A stretch of DNA of 64,000 bases from Gnetum montanum (taxonomy: Eukaryota; Streptophyta; Gnetopsida; Gnetales; Gnetaceae): NCBI GenBank assembly GCA_015680685.1, contig MNCI01036774.1, positions 494,995 through 558,994 on the forward strand, written 5' to 3'. Position numbers and translations under genes: made by a program. Below the pieces are notes generated by a model. The model was given only the letters and a program-made list of their open reading frames with translations. It searched no databases and was not told the origin of the DNA. The first letter of the stretch is position 1; each line of letters starts with the position of its first letter. Below are positions 10,990 to 22,685 of this stretch, piece after piece.

Positions 10990-13090
10990 CTCCTCCTTCC
11001 AACTCAGTCGTGGGGAAGATGGTCATCTATATGGCTCCTCAGTTTTTCTATTTTTTTTCTACATTTTTTATTTTGTAGTTTATTTATTTTACAACTTTTT
11101 GATATTCAAAATTTTACTTATTTGTATACCATTTTTTTATTTTACACCATCATTAGTACATTTAAATCTTTATTGGATATTTTACACTTTCTTATGTATT
11201 TTACTTTATTTTGTTTGAGTGTGATTTTCAAATTTTTGCTAATAAAAGTGCTTTATTGCCAACAGGGCACAATGGTGCTATAGCTATTACTAATGGTGGT
11301 TTGTGCTTTATGTTTTTTAGTTACTAATTTTTGTTTTCTATTTTTGAATTTTTGTACTAATGACTCGGTCATGGTTTCTTCTTCATGACTCGGTCATGGT
11401 TTCTTCTTCATGGAACATGTAGTAAGTCCACGTCATCCACCCATCCACAAACTCTATGGATTTTCTTATTTTGGAAGTTTGAGGTTCCTTTCATTAAAGA
11501 AACTTTTAATGAATTTTTGACCTTAGTAGTTTCTGGAATTTAAAAAGATTCAAAGCTTTGAAAAGGGTGTGACTTCAAAGGGACTCAGTACTCTTCATAC
11601 TCTTCTACTTACTTCAGTGCTTGAGTGTTCTCATCGACTTCTTACTGTTGCATGTTTCAATAACAGGAAGTTAAATAAGTCTTTGCATGGTGTGTTTCCC
11701 ATCCAAGAAAGAAAAAAGAAACAAAAGAAAAAGAAAAAAAAAACATGATGGGAATTCAAAGCACAGCCCTTAGATAAATAAACAAGCTACAAGCACTAGT
11801 TATGGGACAAGAAAGACATGCAACCACGCCTGAAGGTCTCCTCTAACAAAGGTCCTATCTCACTTCCTACTTCTTTTTTCTTCTCTTTATGGAATGGTAG
11901 TTGTTTTATGGGAGCACTCTTGTGTCTCAAGGGGATGGATGGGCCTTGGAGTGGTGATGCAAACTCACTGAAAGAGGTTGGTTTTGGTCTAGACTAAGGA
12001 TGGATCTTTATCAATCATTTTAAACATAAACTCCACAAGGGACTTCTTATGACCTTAGTTGGAATTCCATTCCACCTTCTCTATCATCCATCTATGCTTA
12101 TCATAATTCAACTCACTACAAGTATACATGTTCTTAATTTTATGTCTTGGTCCAACATATTTGAATTCTTAGGTAGAATCTTCCTAGTTTTGGTTCTTAA
12201 CTTCCATTGACCATTAGTCACCTATGGGGCCCATAGACACCTTAGGTTAAGGTTATGCAAGGGTAAAAATTGCATGTGCCTACTATGGGGAGAACCCACT
12301 TGCATATCTTTGGTCAAGTTTGTTAAGCACCTTATCCTTCAACATTTTTGCAAACAGAATCTTTCGTACACCCATCTTCTACATCACACCATGTGTTCCT
12401 TTACAAATTTTTCTCATTAAATACATTCTCCATCAAATTTTCAATTTTTATGCTCTCAAAGATCCTCTTCAATGATTTTATCATATTCTTGGCTTTTCTG
12501 GGATTCCGTAGACTCTAATTTCATTAAAAAATTCATTATATTTTTTAAGATATTGATGTTTAAAATTTTTGCCAATGCAGGGCCCCATTGACTCAGCTGA
12601 CTTGTATACAAGACTCCATATACAAGGCCCCATCGATGTAAGACAAAAATAGTATAGATACACCTGATCTTGCTTAGAAAATTTTACATTTTCTCATAAA
12701 CGCCAAAGGAGTTTTTCAATTTTTTAGAGCATAGAACCTTCGTGAGCTCGTAACTTACAAATCATTTATTCAAATCACTCCAATCTTCGACCCTACAGCT
12801 ATCGAAGGTAAGCTCTTCATCGTGGGGGCCACAAATGTACCATTTTTAATAGAAAATTTTCACAATTTTTTCTAACTCCCACAAAGGTTTAACTAAAAAA
12901 TCAACTATTAAATACTAAATTACAAGAATCAAAGCTTTTCACCAAGCTCTGTGAAAATTAAAATAATTAATTAATAAAATAATAATAAAATAATCAATCT
13001 GCCATGGTCCAACCTGAGCCAAAAGTGTAACTAACTAACTAATAGGAAAGGTATTCAAAACTTTAAAGTTACACATTACATCTACTAATC
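10990..13090 (+). other. Gypsy B non-coding spacer after pol
   Basis: No convincing gene. A purine-rich motif near 11008-11022 matches element C at 26007 (internal polypurine-like site). 11041-11240 is T-rich. A perfect 25-bp tandem duplication lies at 11361-11410. Blocks near 11420-11460, 11540-11600 and 11660-11700 align with the spacer of element C (26360-26660), so this is a conserved non-coding part of the family. A small A-rich patch is at 11700-11745. Confidence 0.6.
11361..11410 (+). repeat. 25-bp perfect tandem duplication
   Basis: Two adjacent identical 25-base units (11361-11385 and 11386-11410) starting TGACTCGGTCATGG. They lie in the spacer of gypsy B. Perfect identity in a decayed element suggests slippage well after insertion. 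Confidence 0.9.
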
Positions 13091-13094
13091 CATG

Positions 13095-14130
13095 GATGTG
13101 TTGTGACGGTAGATGGCATTAAAAGGAAAGCACACGCAAGAAATAGGATTGTCCCAACCAAGGGAGAAATGGCCTAGAATGGGAAGAGGCCAAGAATAGC
13201 CCTAAGAAGAACCACTCATGACCCATGCCATAGGTCCTCTCAAGGAAGAGGTAGAAACCAACAGCAGTAGCAACACAACACTCCCATCAGGATGATGTGC
13301 CAGTGCAACTAGCAAATCTTGAGGTGACCTTAATAGAGGCTTACCTAAATCAAATTAAATCAAGGGAGGTCTTCCTAGAGCATGCACCAAGAGAAGTAAA
13401 GTACCAGCTGAAGGCCTCTCCCATGTGGCCAATCATCACTTCCACTAGAAAGTGGTTCATGGGATAAACATTCCAATTCTGGAACAATAGGTAGCTTGGA
13501 GCAATAATGAAAATCAAGAACATCTCAATGTCCTACTTGGCACAAGCCATTGCTACAATGCTTGGGTTGCCCAAAAGAAGGGAAAATTTTACTAAAATCC
13601 CAATGTAGGAAGATCTAAGCATCAAGAAAGAATGAGTGCAATGGTATTATGGTGTCAACCACAAGGAGTTTGGCACACTCACACCAACAGAGAGGATCCA
13701 TTATAAGATTGTGACCTTCCACCTCATTCCCACAATGAGGCTAAGCAAAATCACTACCTTCTCTACCTGAGCATGCACCACTCTAAGTGGAAGATTCCTA
13801 ATCAACCTTCTGCAACTAATCTATCTAAAGATGTATAAGTGATTTAAAGAAAATGAACGTGGAAGAAAGGCACTCCCCTTTCCATGCCTCATCAAAGAAC
13901 TCTATCAAAGAGGAGGGATAGTTCATTATACCAATGACATTGTCAAAACTGTTTTGCCTACTAACTAGGTAGAAATGATGAAGGATAAAATGTGTACCAA
14001 AACTATCCACAAAAGAGGAGTAGCGACCACCACTTCCATCTACCACTTAAATAGCTATGCCAGACATCACTACAACCGCCCAACAGTTGCAAGAATATAG
14101 AGAATGGCTCTTGAGTGAACAAGAGTAATG
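13095..14130 (+). pseudogene. Gypsy B extra ORF, first half: putative plant transposon protein domain
   Basis: An additional ORF lies between pol and the 3' LTR, where Athila elements carry an env-like ORF. One frame reads through with stops that mostly look like Q-to-TAG changes. The stretch FHLIPTMRLSKITTFS (about 13705-13755), then LLQLIYLKMYK and LPFPCLIKELYQRGGI (about 13870-13920), has the layout of the domain called putative plant transposon protein (Transposase_32). That domain is common in plant gypsy elements and has no proven activity. The match is from memory of the family pattern, not a search. Element C has lost this ORF. Confidence 0.6.
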
Positions 14131-15965
14131 AGTAAGCATGAGTGATGGGGACCCATCTATCTACAAACTAGCCATGAGTCATCTTAATGAGGTGGCCCAA
14201 ACAATCAGTTTAATGGGTGAGGGTGGATCCATTTTCTTGATCCAAAGAATGCAACTACCTGCGAGCTCAAATCTAAGCACCAAAGAGGTCATAGTATCTC
14301 TTGCAGAATAACACACACTCCTAGAAATCTCTGAGAACACTGCGACCTTCTCAGTGCACTTAGAGGATGGTGAGGGGGCAATAGTTTTGGTGATGCAGCA
14401 CTAGGGGTAGGAAACAGCAGCAGAATTGGTCACTAACAAGATTGCCAAAATGCTTAACACACCTATGGCATCTGCATTGGACATTACTACATTCAAAGAT
14501 GTGCAGACATTAGCAGGGATCATAAGCAGTAGAATAAGCACAACATAGCATGAGGAACTGTTGGGCCAACTAGTGGAAACTGGGCAACCACTTCCAGATG
14601 TCTTTGACCTTCCAGAAAACATCACTGCAACCTAGTCAGAGCTACTAGAAGCAAGGGGAAAAAATATTATATCGAAGGGGCAACTTGAAATAGCCAAGGA
14701 GCGGAATGAATGCTTGGTTACAAAATTTGCCAAACTAAGAGCCCAAATTGCTGATCCGGCATTTCTCAACCTAGCACTAATAAGAGATGAGGCTATGGAA
14801 CAACTTCATACCAAGCTCAAAGGGGTTGCAAATGTAATGGAAATGGTAGTGTTCTACAAATCCTTGGCAAAATCCACACAACACAAGATTCAAAAGTCCT
14901 TGGATTAGACCCACCAAGACAATGTCTAGTTCACTACAAAAAATCATCACCTGCAGAATGTTGATGCACACAACCAATAATGAACTAAAGTTATCCATCA
15001 ACGATAAGAGCAACTGGCTAGAGCAAACATAGAATTGAGGAGATTGGTGACAAAAAATAGGAATCTCTCCATGGAGGCAGTGTGCACCCTTTGTCAAAAT
15101 ATTGTAATTGAGGTAGCTACCTAGAAATCTAACAAAGTAAATTTGAGAAAGTCAAAGATCATTACAACGAGTAGGTCAGTCTACAAAAGGAAGTAAATGA
15201 AAAACATATCGTTGATGGGATAGATGCCTATAAGGCAAAAGTAAATGAAGCCCTCTAGTAACTCCATCAAGACAAAGAAGTTTGGCAACCCATCGTTGAT
15301 GGGATAGATGCCTACAAGAATGTAGAAATCTACATAAAAGAGTTGCAAATCGAGAAAATGATGAAGTACATGGAGCTTGCCAATCTCCATTACGCAAATC
15401 TAGCCATGTTGAATATCAAATGGTCATATTCTAAATTAGAGAAATAGGTGGCCAACTCATACTTGTTGTATGAGGCCAAGTTGAAGCACCACAAGGACAC
15501 CAAGGACAAGCTTATCGTGGCTAACGCTGAACTTGAAGTTCTCAAGGCATACTTCATAGAACAATGATCAACTACTAAGAACCTAGCTAAGAGGATGAAT
15601 AACTACTAGGATCTACAAAATTCAATAAGGGCATTTGACATCGAATGCAAATAGTTTACTATTAGGTTTGTCAATGTAAAGAAAATGTTCCTAATCATGC
15701 CCTGTCCATGGGATGTCCCCATTCCAACCCACATTGGTGATGTCATGTGGACTATGAATGATCCCTAGAGTAAGAAGGAGAAGATGAAGGCATTGCTTGA
15801 TGCCTTTAGCCTTCCACCAGAGGTTATAGCTATAGTAGGATAGCCACAATCACCTCAACTACTACATGTGCTTGAAGCTAGTGAAGGTCCTTCAAAACCT
15901 TAGGAGCCACCACCACTTGGGATTGTCTAATCTTCACCACCGTCTTCACATCATTAGAGGATGTG
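14131..15965 (+). pseudogene. Gypsy B extra ORF, second half: coiled-coil region
   Basis: This is the continuation of the extra ORF in shifting frames, rich in Lys, Glu, Gln, Leu and Ala. 14714-14908 is open. 15150-15960 reads as long charged helices (for example KDKLIVANAELEVLKAY near 15505-15555), probably a coiled coil. Repeated IVDGIDAYK blocks occur 84 bp apart. The C-terminus is Pro/Ser-rich. The role is unknown. Coiled-coil tails are frequent in this position of plant gypsy elements, so particle assembly or RNA binding is possible but unproven. Confidence 0.55.
15202..15318 (+). repeat. In-frame 84-bp internal repeat in the coiled-coil ORF
   Basis: A block encoding IVDGIDAYK occurs at about 15208-15234 and again at 15292-15318, exactly 84 bp (28 codons) apart and in the same frame. 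The bases differ at one synonymous position. It looks like a partial internal duplication within the coiled coil. Confidence 0.85.
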
Positions 15966-16162
15966 CTATCCAAATTTTTATAGTCACATCATGGTGTTCA
16001 ATTTTATGTCATGAACACCACAATTTTTTTATAATTTGTTGATTCGTACACTCGGGCACTTAGTTTTGTCAAGTTAGTTTGTTTTCTTTTGATAAAAGTC
16101 AGTTAATAATCCCATACCTTCCCAATTTTGTAAAAAAAAACTCAAGGGTGAGTTTTCATTCA
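15966..16162 (+). other. Gypsy B region before the polypurine tract
   Basis: Non-coding. It aligns with element C at 27800-27950 (shared block CCCATACCTTCCC and the stretch before the polypurine tract), so it belongs to the 3' untranslated part of the family. A run of nine A bases lies near 16133-16141. Confidence 0.6.
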
Positions 16163-16174
16163 ATCATGGGGGTA
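16163..16174 (+). promoter_or_regulatory. Polypurine tract of gypsy B
   Basis: ATCATGGGGGTA directly precedes the TG of the 3' LTR. The same motif precedes the 3' LTR of element C. It would prime plus-strand synthesis. Confidence 0.75.
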
Positions 16175-17086
16175 TGATGAGCATCAATGTGTCACATCGA
16201 TGGACCCTCATTGAGATGTCCTCATTGATGGGCCCCCATCAACAAGGCCATGCTAACGTAGCATTTGCTACATTAACGAGGCCCCATCAATGCAACCCTA
16301 GATCAAAAAGTATAAATACGAGCTCCCAGCTATGTTTATGGGCATTAGATTGATAGTAGTAGCAGAGCTCTTATAGTTTGTCTACTTGAAATTTAGAATA
16401 TTTTTCCCAAGGCCCCGCAGCAAGAGTCATTGAGTGTATGGATCTTTATTTGAGCACTATTGTACCTAAACCACACTAGTGTGTACAACAATAAAGATGA
16501 GCTTCTTGATACCTTGTAACATATGGGATAGCTTAAATGTTTTATTTATGCATTCATTATTTTTATTAAATATTCAATCAATTAAGCTAAATTAGACTTT
16601 AATCAATTAAACTAAATAGATTACGTACATAAGTATAATTGCTTCGAGTGTAAACACGTATTCACTTGGTTATCCCAATAGCGTTATTGCTTGGTGCACC
16701 TAGTAGCATAGCGCTTGGTAACCTAGCAATGGCTACATTGATTTAGGACGTGTACAAGAAGTGGGATCAGATGCTTATGTTAGGATTAGCTAGACACCAG
16801 TTAGTTAGTGAGATCAAGTTAGTCATTAAATTACTTTATCTCTCTCTTCAAGCACCAAAGAACGTAAATCACAAAAAGACAAAAATCATATGCCTCAATT
16901 ACACTTAACCATACCTTTGTACTTCACAAGTGTAATTAGGAAGACAATGAATGACCTTAGGGTAAGATTCACCTTTTAGAAGACTAGTGCACTGGAAACT
17001 AGAGAGTCCACGAAATTCAACTCGATCATGCGTGAATGCTTTGTGATTCATATGGTTGGGTGTAGGGGTACCTTCACCCCTCATCA
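16175..17086 (+). repeat. 3' LTR of gypsy B
   Basis: Aligns with 3900-4765. TATAAATA is at 16312-16319 and AATAAA at 16490-16495. It has an extra partly duplicated stretch near 16575-16620 (two versions of a TCAATTAA-containing block) that the 5' LTR lacks, which explains much of the length difference (912 against 866 bp). It ends CCTCATCA. Confidence 0.93.
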
Positions 17087-18889
17087 ATGATGTAGAAACA
17101 TCTCATATTCCTAAGTTATAATTTCCACTTTCGTTGTGATGTAAGAGACATATGAAGTCTAATCTCTAATTTTAATGTTATTTAAAGATCATTTGATGAT
17201 GCTTTGCAGGCTTGGACAAGCTACTACTAATGACTACAACTCACAATCAGTCATAGTGAATGACTAAAAGCCCAGTCCAAATTGCATTGGCTCGTAGTCT
17301 ATTCAAAACTAATTTTTAACTAAAGGTTATAGGCAAGATTTGGTACTATGAGGGGGATGTGACCCATAGTAAGTCACATTTTGTCTAGCAGGATATGACT
17401 CACATGAGATTGCCTTGAGAAAGATAAGGGTTTTGAGTTTTGACATTTTTGTTCATTTGCAAGGCACTGTGACTCATTATGTTCTCATACTAAGAAGGAC
17501 CTACTTTTAAGTTTTTAAGCTTTAGCTCACTACAAGAAGTGATGACTCATAGTAAGTCACATTCAAGAGTGGACTTTGAGCAAATGTAACCCTTATTTAC
17601 TCTTAGTAGAGCGCTCAATAATTTTATAAAAAGTGAATTTAAATAGGAATTTAAATGTGATCCTATAAAGGTAAGAAAAGGTGATAAAATTGGGAATTTT
17701 TTCTATTCTTAAGATTGTTTCTCGACTAGAGGAGAGTCTTGAAAATAATTATGTAAGTCCATTAAGTAATTGTATTGGATCTTTGGTAATTGTATCTTCA
17801 TCTACAAAAGAGATGAGGAATGAGAGGGTCGTAGAGCCTCATGCTCTATAACTTTTTCCAAGTGTTGTGAGATTGTGATATGTTGGAAGCCTTAGTACTT
17901 CTTAGATCCTTATGACTTGTGGCTACATGAGCCCTCTCTAATGTATTTTAGTTGTATTTGAATTTATGTACTTAAATTAGAGAGGTTTTTAGCAATGTTT
18001 TTGCTTTTTACATGATTGTGCATGAATTTGGAATGAATTTGGGAATGAATTTGTGTAATTTTAAGAAGGTTTTGTATTCAACTACATAAGAATGATTAAT
18101 TGGGTATAAGATCATTTGACAAGGCATGAGAAATAAAATTGGTTGCACTATTGAGCCATACACACAAAAGCCTTTAAATCATGAACATCTAACACTTAAA
18201 TATTTATTAGATGCTACATCAAAGATCTATTATTCATTTAAACAATTCAAAGAATGAATTTCTATAATAGGTTTTCACACTTTCTTAGATCAATGAACAA
18301 TTTAATATTGATTTTAACATTAAGAAATTCTTAAAAACTGAGAATGGCTTAATTGAAAAAAAATAAGAGAAAACTAAGTTAATAGGCTATAATAATTTAA
18401 TATATGATTGTGAGAATGCAAAAAATAGTATGAGAAATTAATGAATTTGAGTTATCTTCAAATGAAATAAATCATATTACAAGAATGTAAGAAAGAAAAC
18501 AAAGAGACTAAAGCTAGAGGAGCTTTAGTATAATGAGATTTCACACATATACACACAAAAATAGAATAAAGGAAGATTTTATTAGACTAAAGCTAGAGGA
18601 GCTTTAGTATAATGGAGAAGAAAGCACATATTTATACTTGAAGATGAGTGGAGAGTTAATAACCACATTTGCACTCTTCATCATGCCTCATTAATGAAAA
18701 CACCCCACACTTTGTCTCACTTCTTAATTGGCACCAATGTCACAAACCACTATTCAATCAACTACTAATTAAATGTCCTCAACATAATGATCACTAATTT
18801 TATATCCTATCATAGGATAAATAAAAAGCATAGGTGCACATTATTTTTTAGGCTATGTACACATAGACATATATCCTAATCATGTGGCA
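17087..18889. other. AT-rich region without a gene
   Basis: No coding signal. Repeated TGACTCA-like words occur at about 17396, 17470 and 17543, two of them followed by AGTAAGTCAC. Two identical hairpins occur at 18507-18529 and 18586-18608. It may be the remains of an LTR or of DNA flanking gypsy B, but neither the end of copia A nor another element could be recognised. Confidence 0.5.
18503..18612. repeat. Two direct repeats of a perfect hairpin
   Basis: ACTAAAGCT, then AGAGG, then AGCTTTAGT forms a 9-bp stem with a 5-base loop at 18507-18529. The same hairpin with flanking bases recurs at 18586-18608, 79 bp later. Stem, loop and about ten flanking bases are identical. Confidence 0.85.
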
Positions 18890-21687
18890 TGTAACAGCCC
18901 TATCCTAGACACCCTGTACCCCTTGGTATGTTAGCGATTTAAATGCTTCATGCCTTATTATTGAGCCTATGTCTTATGTTTAAAACCTTTTTCCTAATTT
19001 GACTAAGGTTGTATCGATTGAGCTATTTGCCTTATATTTACCTTTACAGGAGATATTAGAATCTTGAAATAATTTTCATATAGGTACATCCCAAGATATA
19101 TAGTCTTATTAAAACTTTATAACTCACAATTATCCACCAAAATCAAACCCATGACTTCAACCTTTCAAATCAAGAGTCTTATTGCTATGTTAACACCTCA
19201 TTGTATTTACCTTTTAGCTGCTTTTGATAGTTTTAATGAAGTATTTTATCTTTTGCATTTGTTTTAATTTTAGTATTTTTTTTATTTTTATTAATTTAGC
19301 ATATGTGTGCTAAATCCTTTTATTGGAATTTTCAGTTACCAAGTGAGGCATTTAATAGGTCATTAGCACATGGAGTACTACATCAACTTTGTGGTATGCT
19401 TTATTTGGGCTACTTTGTCTTTGTTAGTAAAACTATTTTTGTTAATAACTATATTTTTGTCTTTAGTTTTAATTTATTCTTAACTTATATTTTAGAATGT
19501 CTAGTGATAGTACTTTGGTTAGTTATGTTCGGATCTTAAACCTTGTTATTAGACTTAGTCATAAACATACCTATTTGCTTACTCATTTGGTTGGGGAGGG
19601 GGGAAGGAATACCTATTAGGCTAGTGCTAGGTACAAGTCCATGTTTGAATATTATTTTTATTAGTTTTAGAAATTAATATTAGTTGTATTCTCTTTTTAA
19701 TTTTAGCTTTTCCAATAGAATTTTTCTTTTTTCCAAATCATGTCATACACTTGTGAGCATAAATACATGGCAACCTTTCTATTAGAAATTATCTATTTGC
19801 ATTGCTGGCATTTAGGAAATGATAGCAAAGAGGGAGATCTTACCAATTTGAAGATGAGCTAGATATGGATTTTTTATGTCATCCAATAACTTAGTAAGAT
19901 CTTAATTTTAAATTTAGTTTCAAGATTTACATGGATCCCATTGTTGACCTTTAGTTATGTCTAGGGTTTAAAGCCTATTTGGGATATCTTAGCCACACAA
20001 AGGTTTCTAGTTGTAGTGTTATCAATCATGTATAGAAAAGTTGGTACTTTGCTCTTTCTTTAGGTTTTTGGATATTTGGTTACATGCACATTTATTTCTA
20101 CTCAATTTTAGTTTGTCAACAACTGTTTGACAAAATGTTTGTATGCCATATCTAATTATTTTATGCATATTATCCAAAATCTAACATTTTTCAAATCTTT
20201 ATTCTTATGCATTGAATGTTAAAAAATGTTCTCACTACATTTTGATTCACTTTGACTTCATTTCGATTTTACCAAATTTTTGGACTATAAAACTAGGATT
20301 TTGAGTGATAATTTATGTTTTTGACCCTTAAAATTACTCGCCCAAAAGACAAAAAAAATGTTCAACTTGCTACTGTAAACCCTAAGAATACCTTCTCAGC
20401 TTATCACAACCCTATTTCAAGGTCACGGTGAAGGTTATGAAAAATTCTAATGTCACATTTAGATGCCACATGTCAAAATAGGAAACTTTTATAAAGTGAC
20501 CCCTTATCTTTTAGCATTGAAAACTTATGAAAGCAGCAAAAAATATAGCTTTTAGAGCTTTCTAGAATGCATGAAAGTCTAAAAACAACTATTCATGTTT
20601 TTAGAATTTTAGAAGCTTTGAAAGACCTTTAAGACCTTAAACTATTTTTTTATGGTTTTATGCTAATTTCAATTATCCTTTTAGAACCTTATCTTTCAAT
20701 TTAGTAGCCTTAGATCTCTTTTTGATAGTGATCTCTTGGGCTTACACCCTTTAGTTTTGCTTCATTAAGTGATTTGGACACATTTTCTCACCACTAAGGG
20801 TTGTGTGTGTGTGTCTTTGATTTTGTGATTATTTGAATTTGGACTTTCTTAGTGGGTATTCTCACATTCTTATAGTACTTACATTGATTGACTTTCTAAC
20901 TAAGGAGTTGAATGGTTATGTGGATTGCCTTTCTTAATAAGTATCATATTTATTTTTGTAGTGCTTATGTCACTCATAAAGGAGTATTTATAGTTTATTT
21001 TTCTTACTCAATTTTTAGGACTAATTTTCTTTGTATTTTGTATCTTTTAGGCGATTCAATTAGATGTGAGAAAGAAGTGTTAGATGGCAAAGTAATGCTT
21101 AGAACGTTGTTTGTAATATATGTCTAATTTAGCCATTATGTTACTAGTTATATATTTTTCTTCTAAACTATAATTTTCAACTAGGATTTTTTTATATTTA
21201 GTATGAGGATTTGTATTTGCTTGTATTTGGTGCAAGCCTAACTTTGTTATTGGTTTTTTTTTGTTTGTTTTGCAATGTTGGATGTTTTTATTTTATTTTA
21301 TACAATTGTTTTATCATTATTAGAGCCCAATGCCTTTTAAATGTTGTATTATTCTTAATATATTTTTATATATTATTCTACTATTTCTCTTGTATTCTAT
21401 TACTATTATTTTTTACTTGGACAATAGTGCTTCAAACTATTTTTATTAGTGGACGAATTAAGTTTGGTACACATGTGGCTATTGTCACTATAATTTACCC
21501 TTTTTTACTCTAATCCTAATTTTTTTCTATTCCATAGCATCTATTTAATGAATGCCTACTGTTTTGCCTATCATATTTTTCTTAGCACTTAGATTTTTTC
21601 TTAAGCTATAATTTATTTTATTTGTCTATTTTTATTTTTCTAAACATAATAGCTTTTTAGCTTAAGCTTGACTAGTAGGGTGTTATA
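18890..21687 (+). mobile_element. Candidate solo LTR of a chromovirus-type gypsy element
   Basis: It begins TGTAACAGCCCTA and ends TAGGGTGTTATA, which are near inverted complements. Start TGTAACA and end TGTTACA are usual for long LTRs of plant Tekay/Del chromoviruses. The flanking five bases are TGGCA and TGGGA, a 4-of-5 target duplication. The inside is T-rich on the plus strand, with no real gene (open stretches at 20912-21127 and 21211-21513 are low-complexity). A block at 19110-19205 resembles 36905-37005. Orientation is uncertain because the ends are symmetrical. It could also be a different 2.8-kb element. Confidence 0.5.
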
Positions 21688-21902
21688 TGGGATCATGGAT
21701 CAACATAAAACATAGAATTAACAAGGTATACAACATGACCAAGGGACATGATACACATTCACATCATTTCCAATAGCATTTATATTTACACTTGTGTTTT
21801 GTAAAGTAGAATGATTACAATGATACCTCAAGTACTAAACAAAATTAAGTTGGTAGTCTAATGACTAATTAACTTGGTTTATCCACTAGTTGAACGATTA
21901 CA
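21688..21902. other. Short AT-rich spacer
   Basis: Nothing recognisable lies between the candidate solo LTR and the truncated 5' LTR of element C. Confidence 0.5.
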
Positions 21903-22543
21903 ATAGATTAATTTCCATGTGCCCGCAGTAGGAGTCCTAAAGTGAACGGATCTTTATTCCAGCAAACATTGTACCTGAACACAAGTTTGTGTACGGCAAT
22001 AAAGATGAGCTTCTTGGATAAACCTTGCAGTGCATGGAATAGGCTAATTAGGATTTTATTTACTATTATTTATTATCTGTTATTTAATCATTTTATTAGT
22101 TATTAATTCTCTCTCAACCCTTCTCTCCAAGTTAACTGCCTCAGTACGACCGCTTCAAGCATGTGCGTTATGCGTGGTGATCCCAACAACGATTAGCGTT
22201 TGGTAACCATGATTGCATTGGTTCAGGGTGTGTACGGTAAGTGGGAACAGATGCTGACGCTAGGTAATTTAGACTTAGTTAGTTAATTATAATTAGTTAG
22301 TTAATCTCTTCAACCCTTCAACTAAATAGCATAGGAGATAAAACACAAAAAGATATAAAAATCATATACCTCGGACTTACTTAACCATACACCGTGACAA
22401 ATACAAGTCTGGGAAGACAACGAATAATTAACCTTAAGTCTCCCATGAGGCGTGTAGGCACTTAGTCTATGGAGTTCGACCAGATCGCACATGTTACACT
22501 CGTATTCATATGGTTGAGTGTAGGGGTACCTCGCCACTCATCA
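21903..22543 (+). repeat. Truncated 5' LTR of element C
   Basis: Matches 28155-28799. The first 190 bases seen in the 3' copy (27965-28154, which hold the TATA box) are absent, so this copy has no promoter of its own. The polyadenylation signal AATAAA is at 21998-22003. It ends CACTCATCA. Confidence 0.93.
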
Positions 22544-22544
22544 T

Positions 22545-22562
22545 TGGCGTTGTTGCCGAGGA
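22545..22562 (+). promoter_or_regulatory. Primer-binding site of element C (tRNA-Asp type)
   Basis: TGGCGTTGTTGCCGAGGA differs from the tRNA-Asp complement known in plant Athila/Tat elements by three transitions. It starts two bases after the LTR end. Confidence 0.8.
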
Positions 22563-22685
22563 CTAAGTGTTTATGCACTAAGTAAAACATAAGAGATCAT
22601 TCACATCGTTGGGAGCTTAAACGAACCTTAGGGTTAATTAAAGAAAAATTTATATAATGGTTAATTAGCACACCAATAAGACATA

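Larger units (their letters stand above)
3900..17086 (+). mobile_element. Ty3/gypsy LTR retrotransposon B, complete but decayed (Athila/Tat-like)
   Basis: This 13.2-kb element has alignable LTRs (3900-4765 and 16175-17086), TG...CA ends, and an imperfect 5-bp target duplication (GTGAT before, ATGAT after). The order of genes is gag, protease, RT, RNase H, integrase, which is the gypsy order. An extra long ORF follows pol. The primer site resembles the tRNA-Asp site used by plant Athila/Tat elements. All ORFs carry many stops. By eye the LTRs differ by roughly a tenth of positions plus indels, so the insertion is old. It sits just beyond the end of copia A. Confidence 0.93.

Noticed and set aside
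10910-11218. 102-codon ORF as a membrane protein gene
   Set aside because: Its first third is the end of gypsy B integrase and the rest is T-rich spacer; the apparent membrane segment is a composition effect.
15176-15397. Two overlapping minus-strand ORFs with a repeated YPIND motif
   Set aside because: They mirror the duplicated IVDGIDAYK blocks of the plus-strand coiled-coil ORF.
18503-18612. CRISPR-like array from repeated palindromes
   Set aside because: Only two copies, one spacer, and clearly plant nuclear DNA.
21211-21513. 100-codon hydrophobic plus-strand ORF
   Set aside because: Built from T-rich low-complexity DNA (Phe, Leu, Ile runs) within the candidate solo LTR; no domain.
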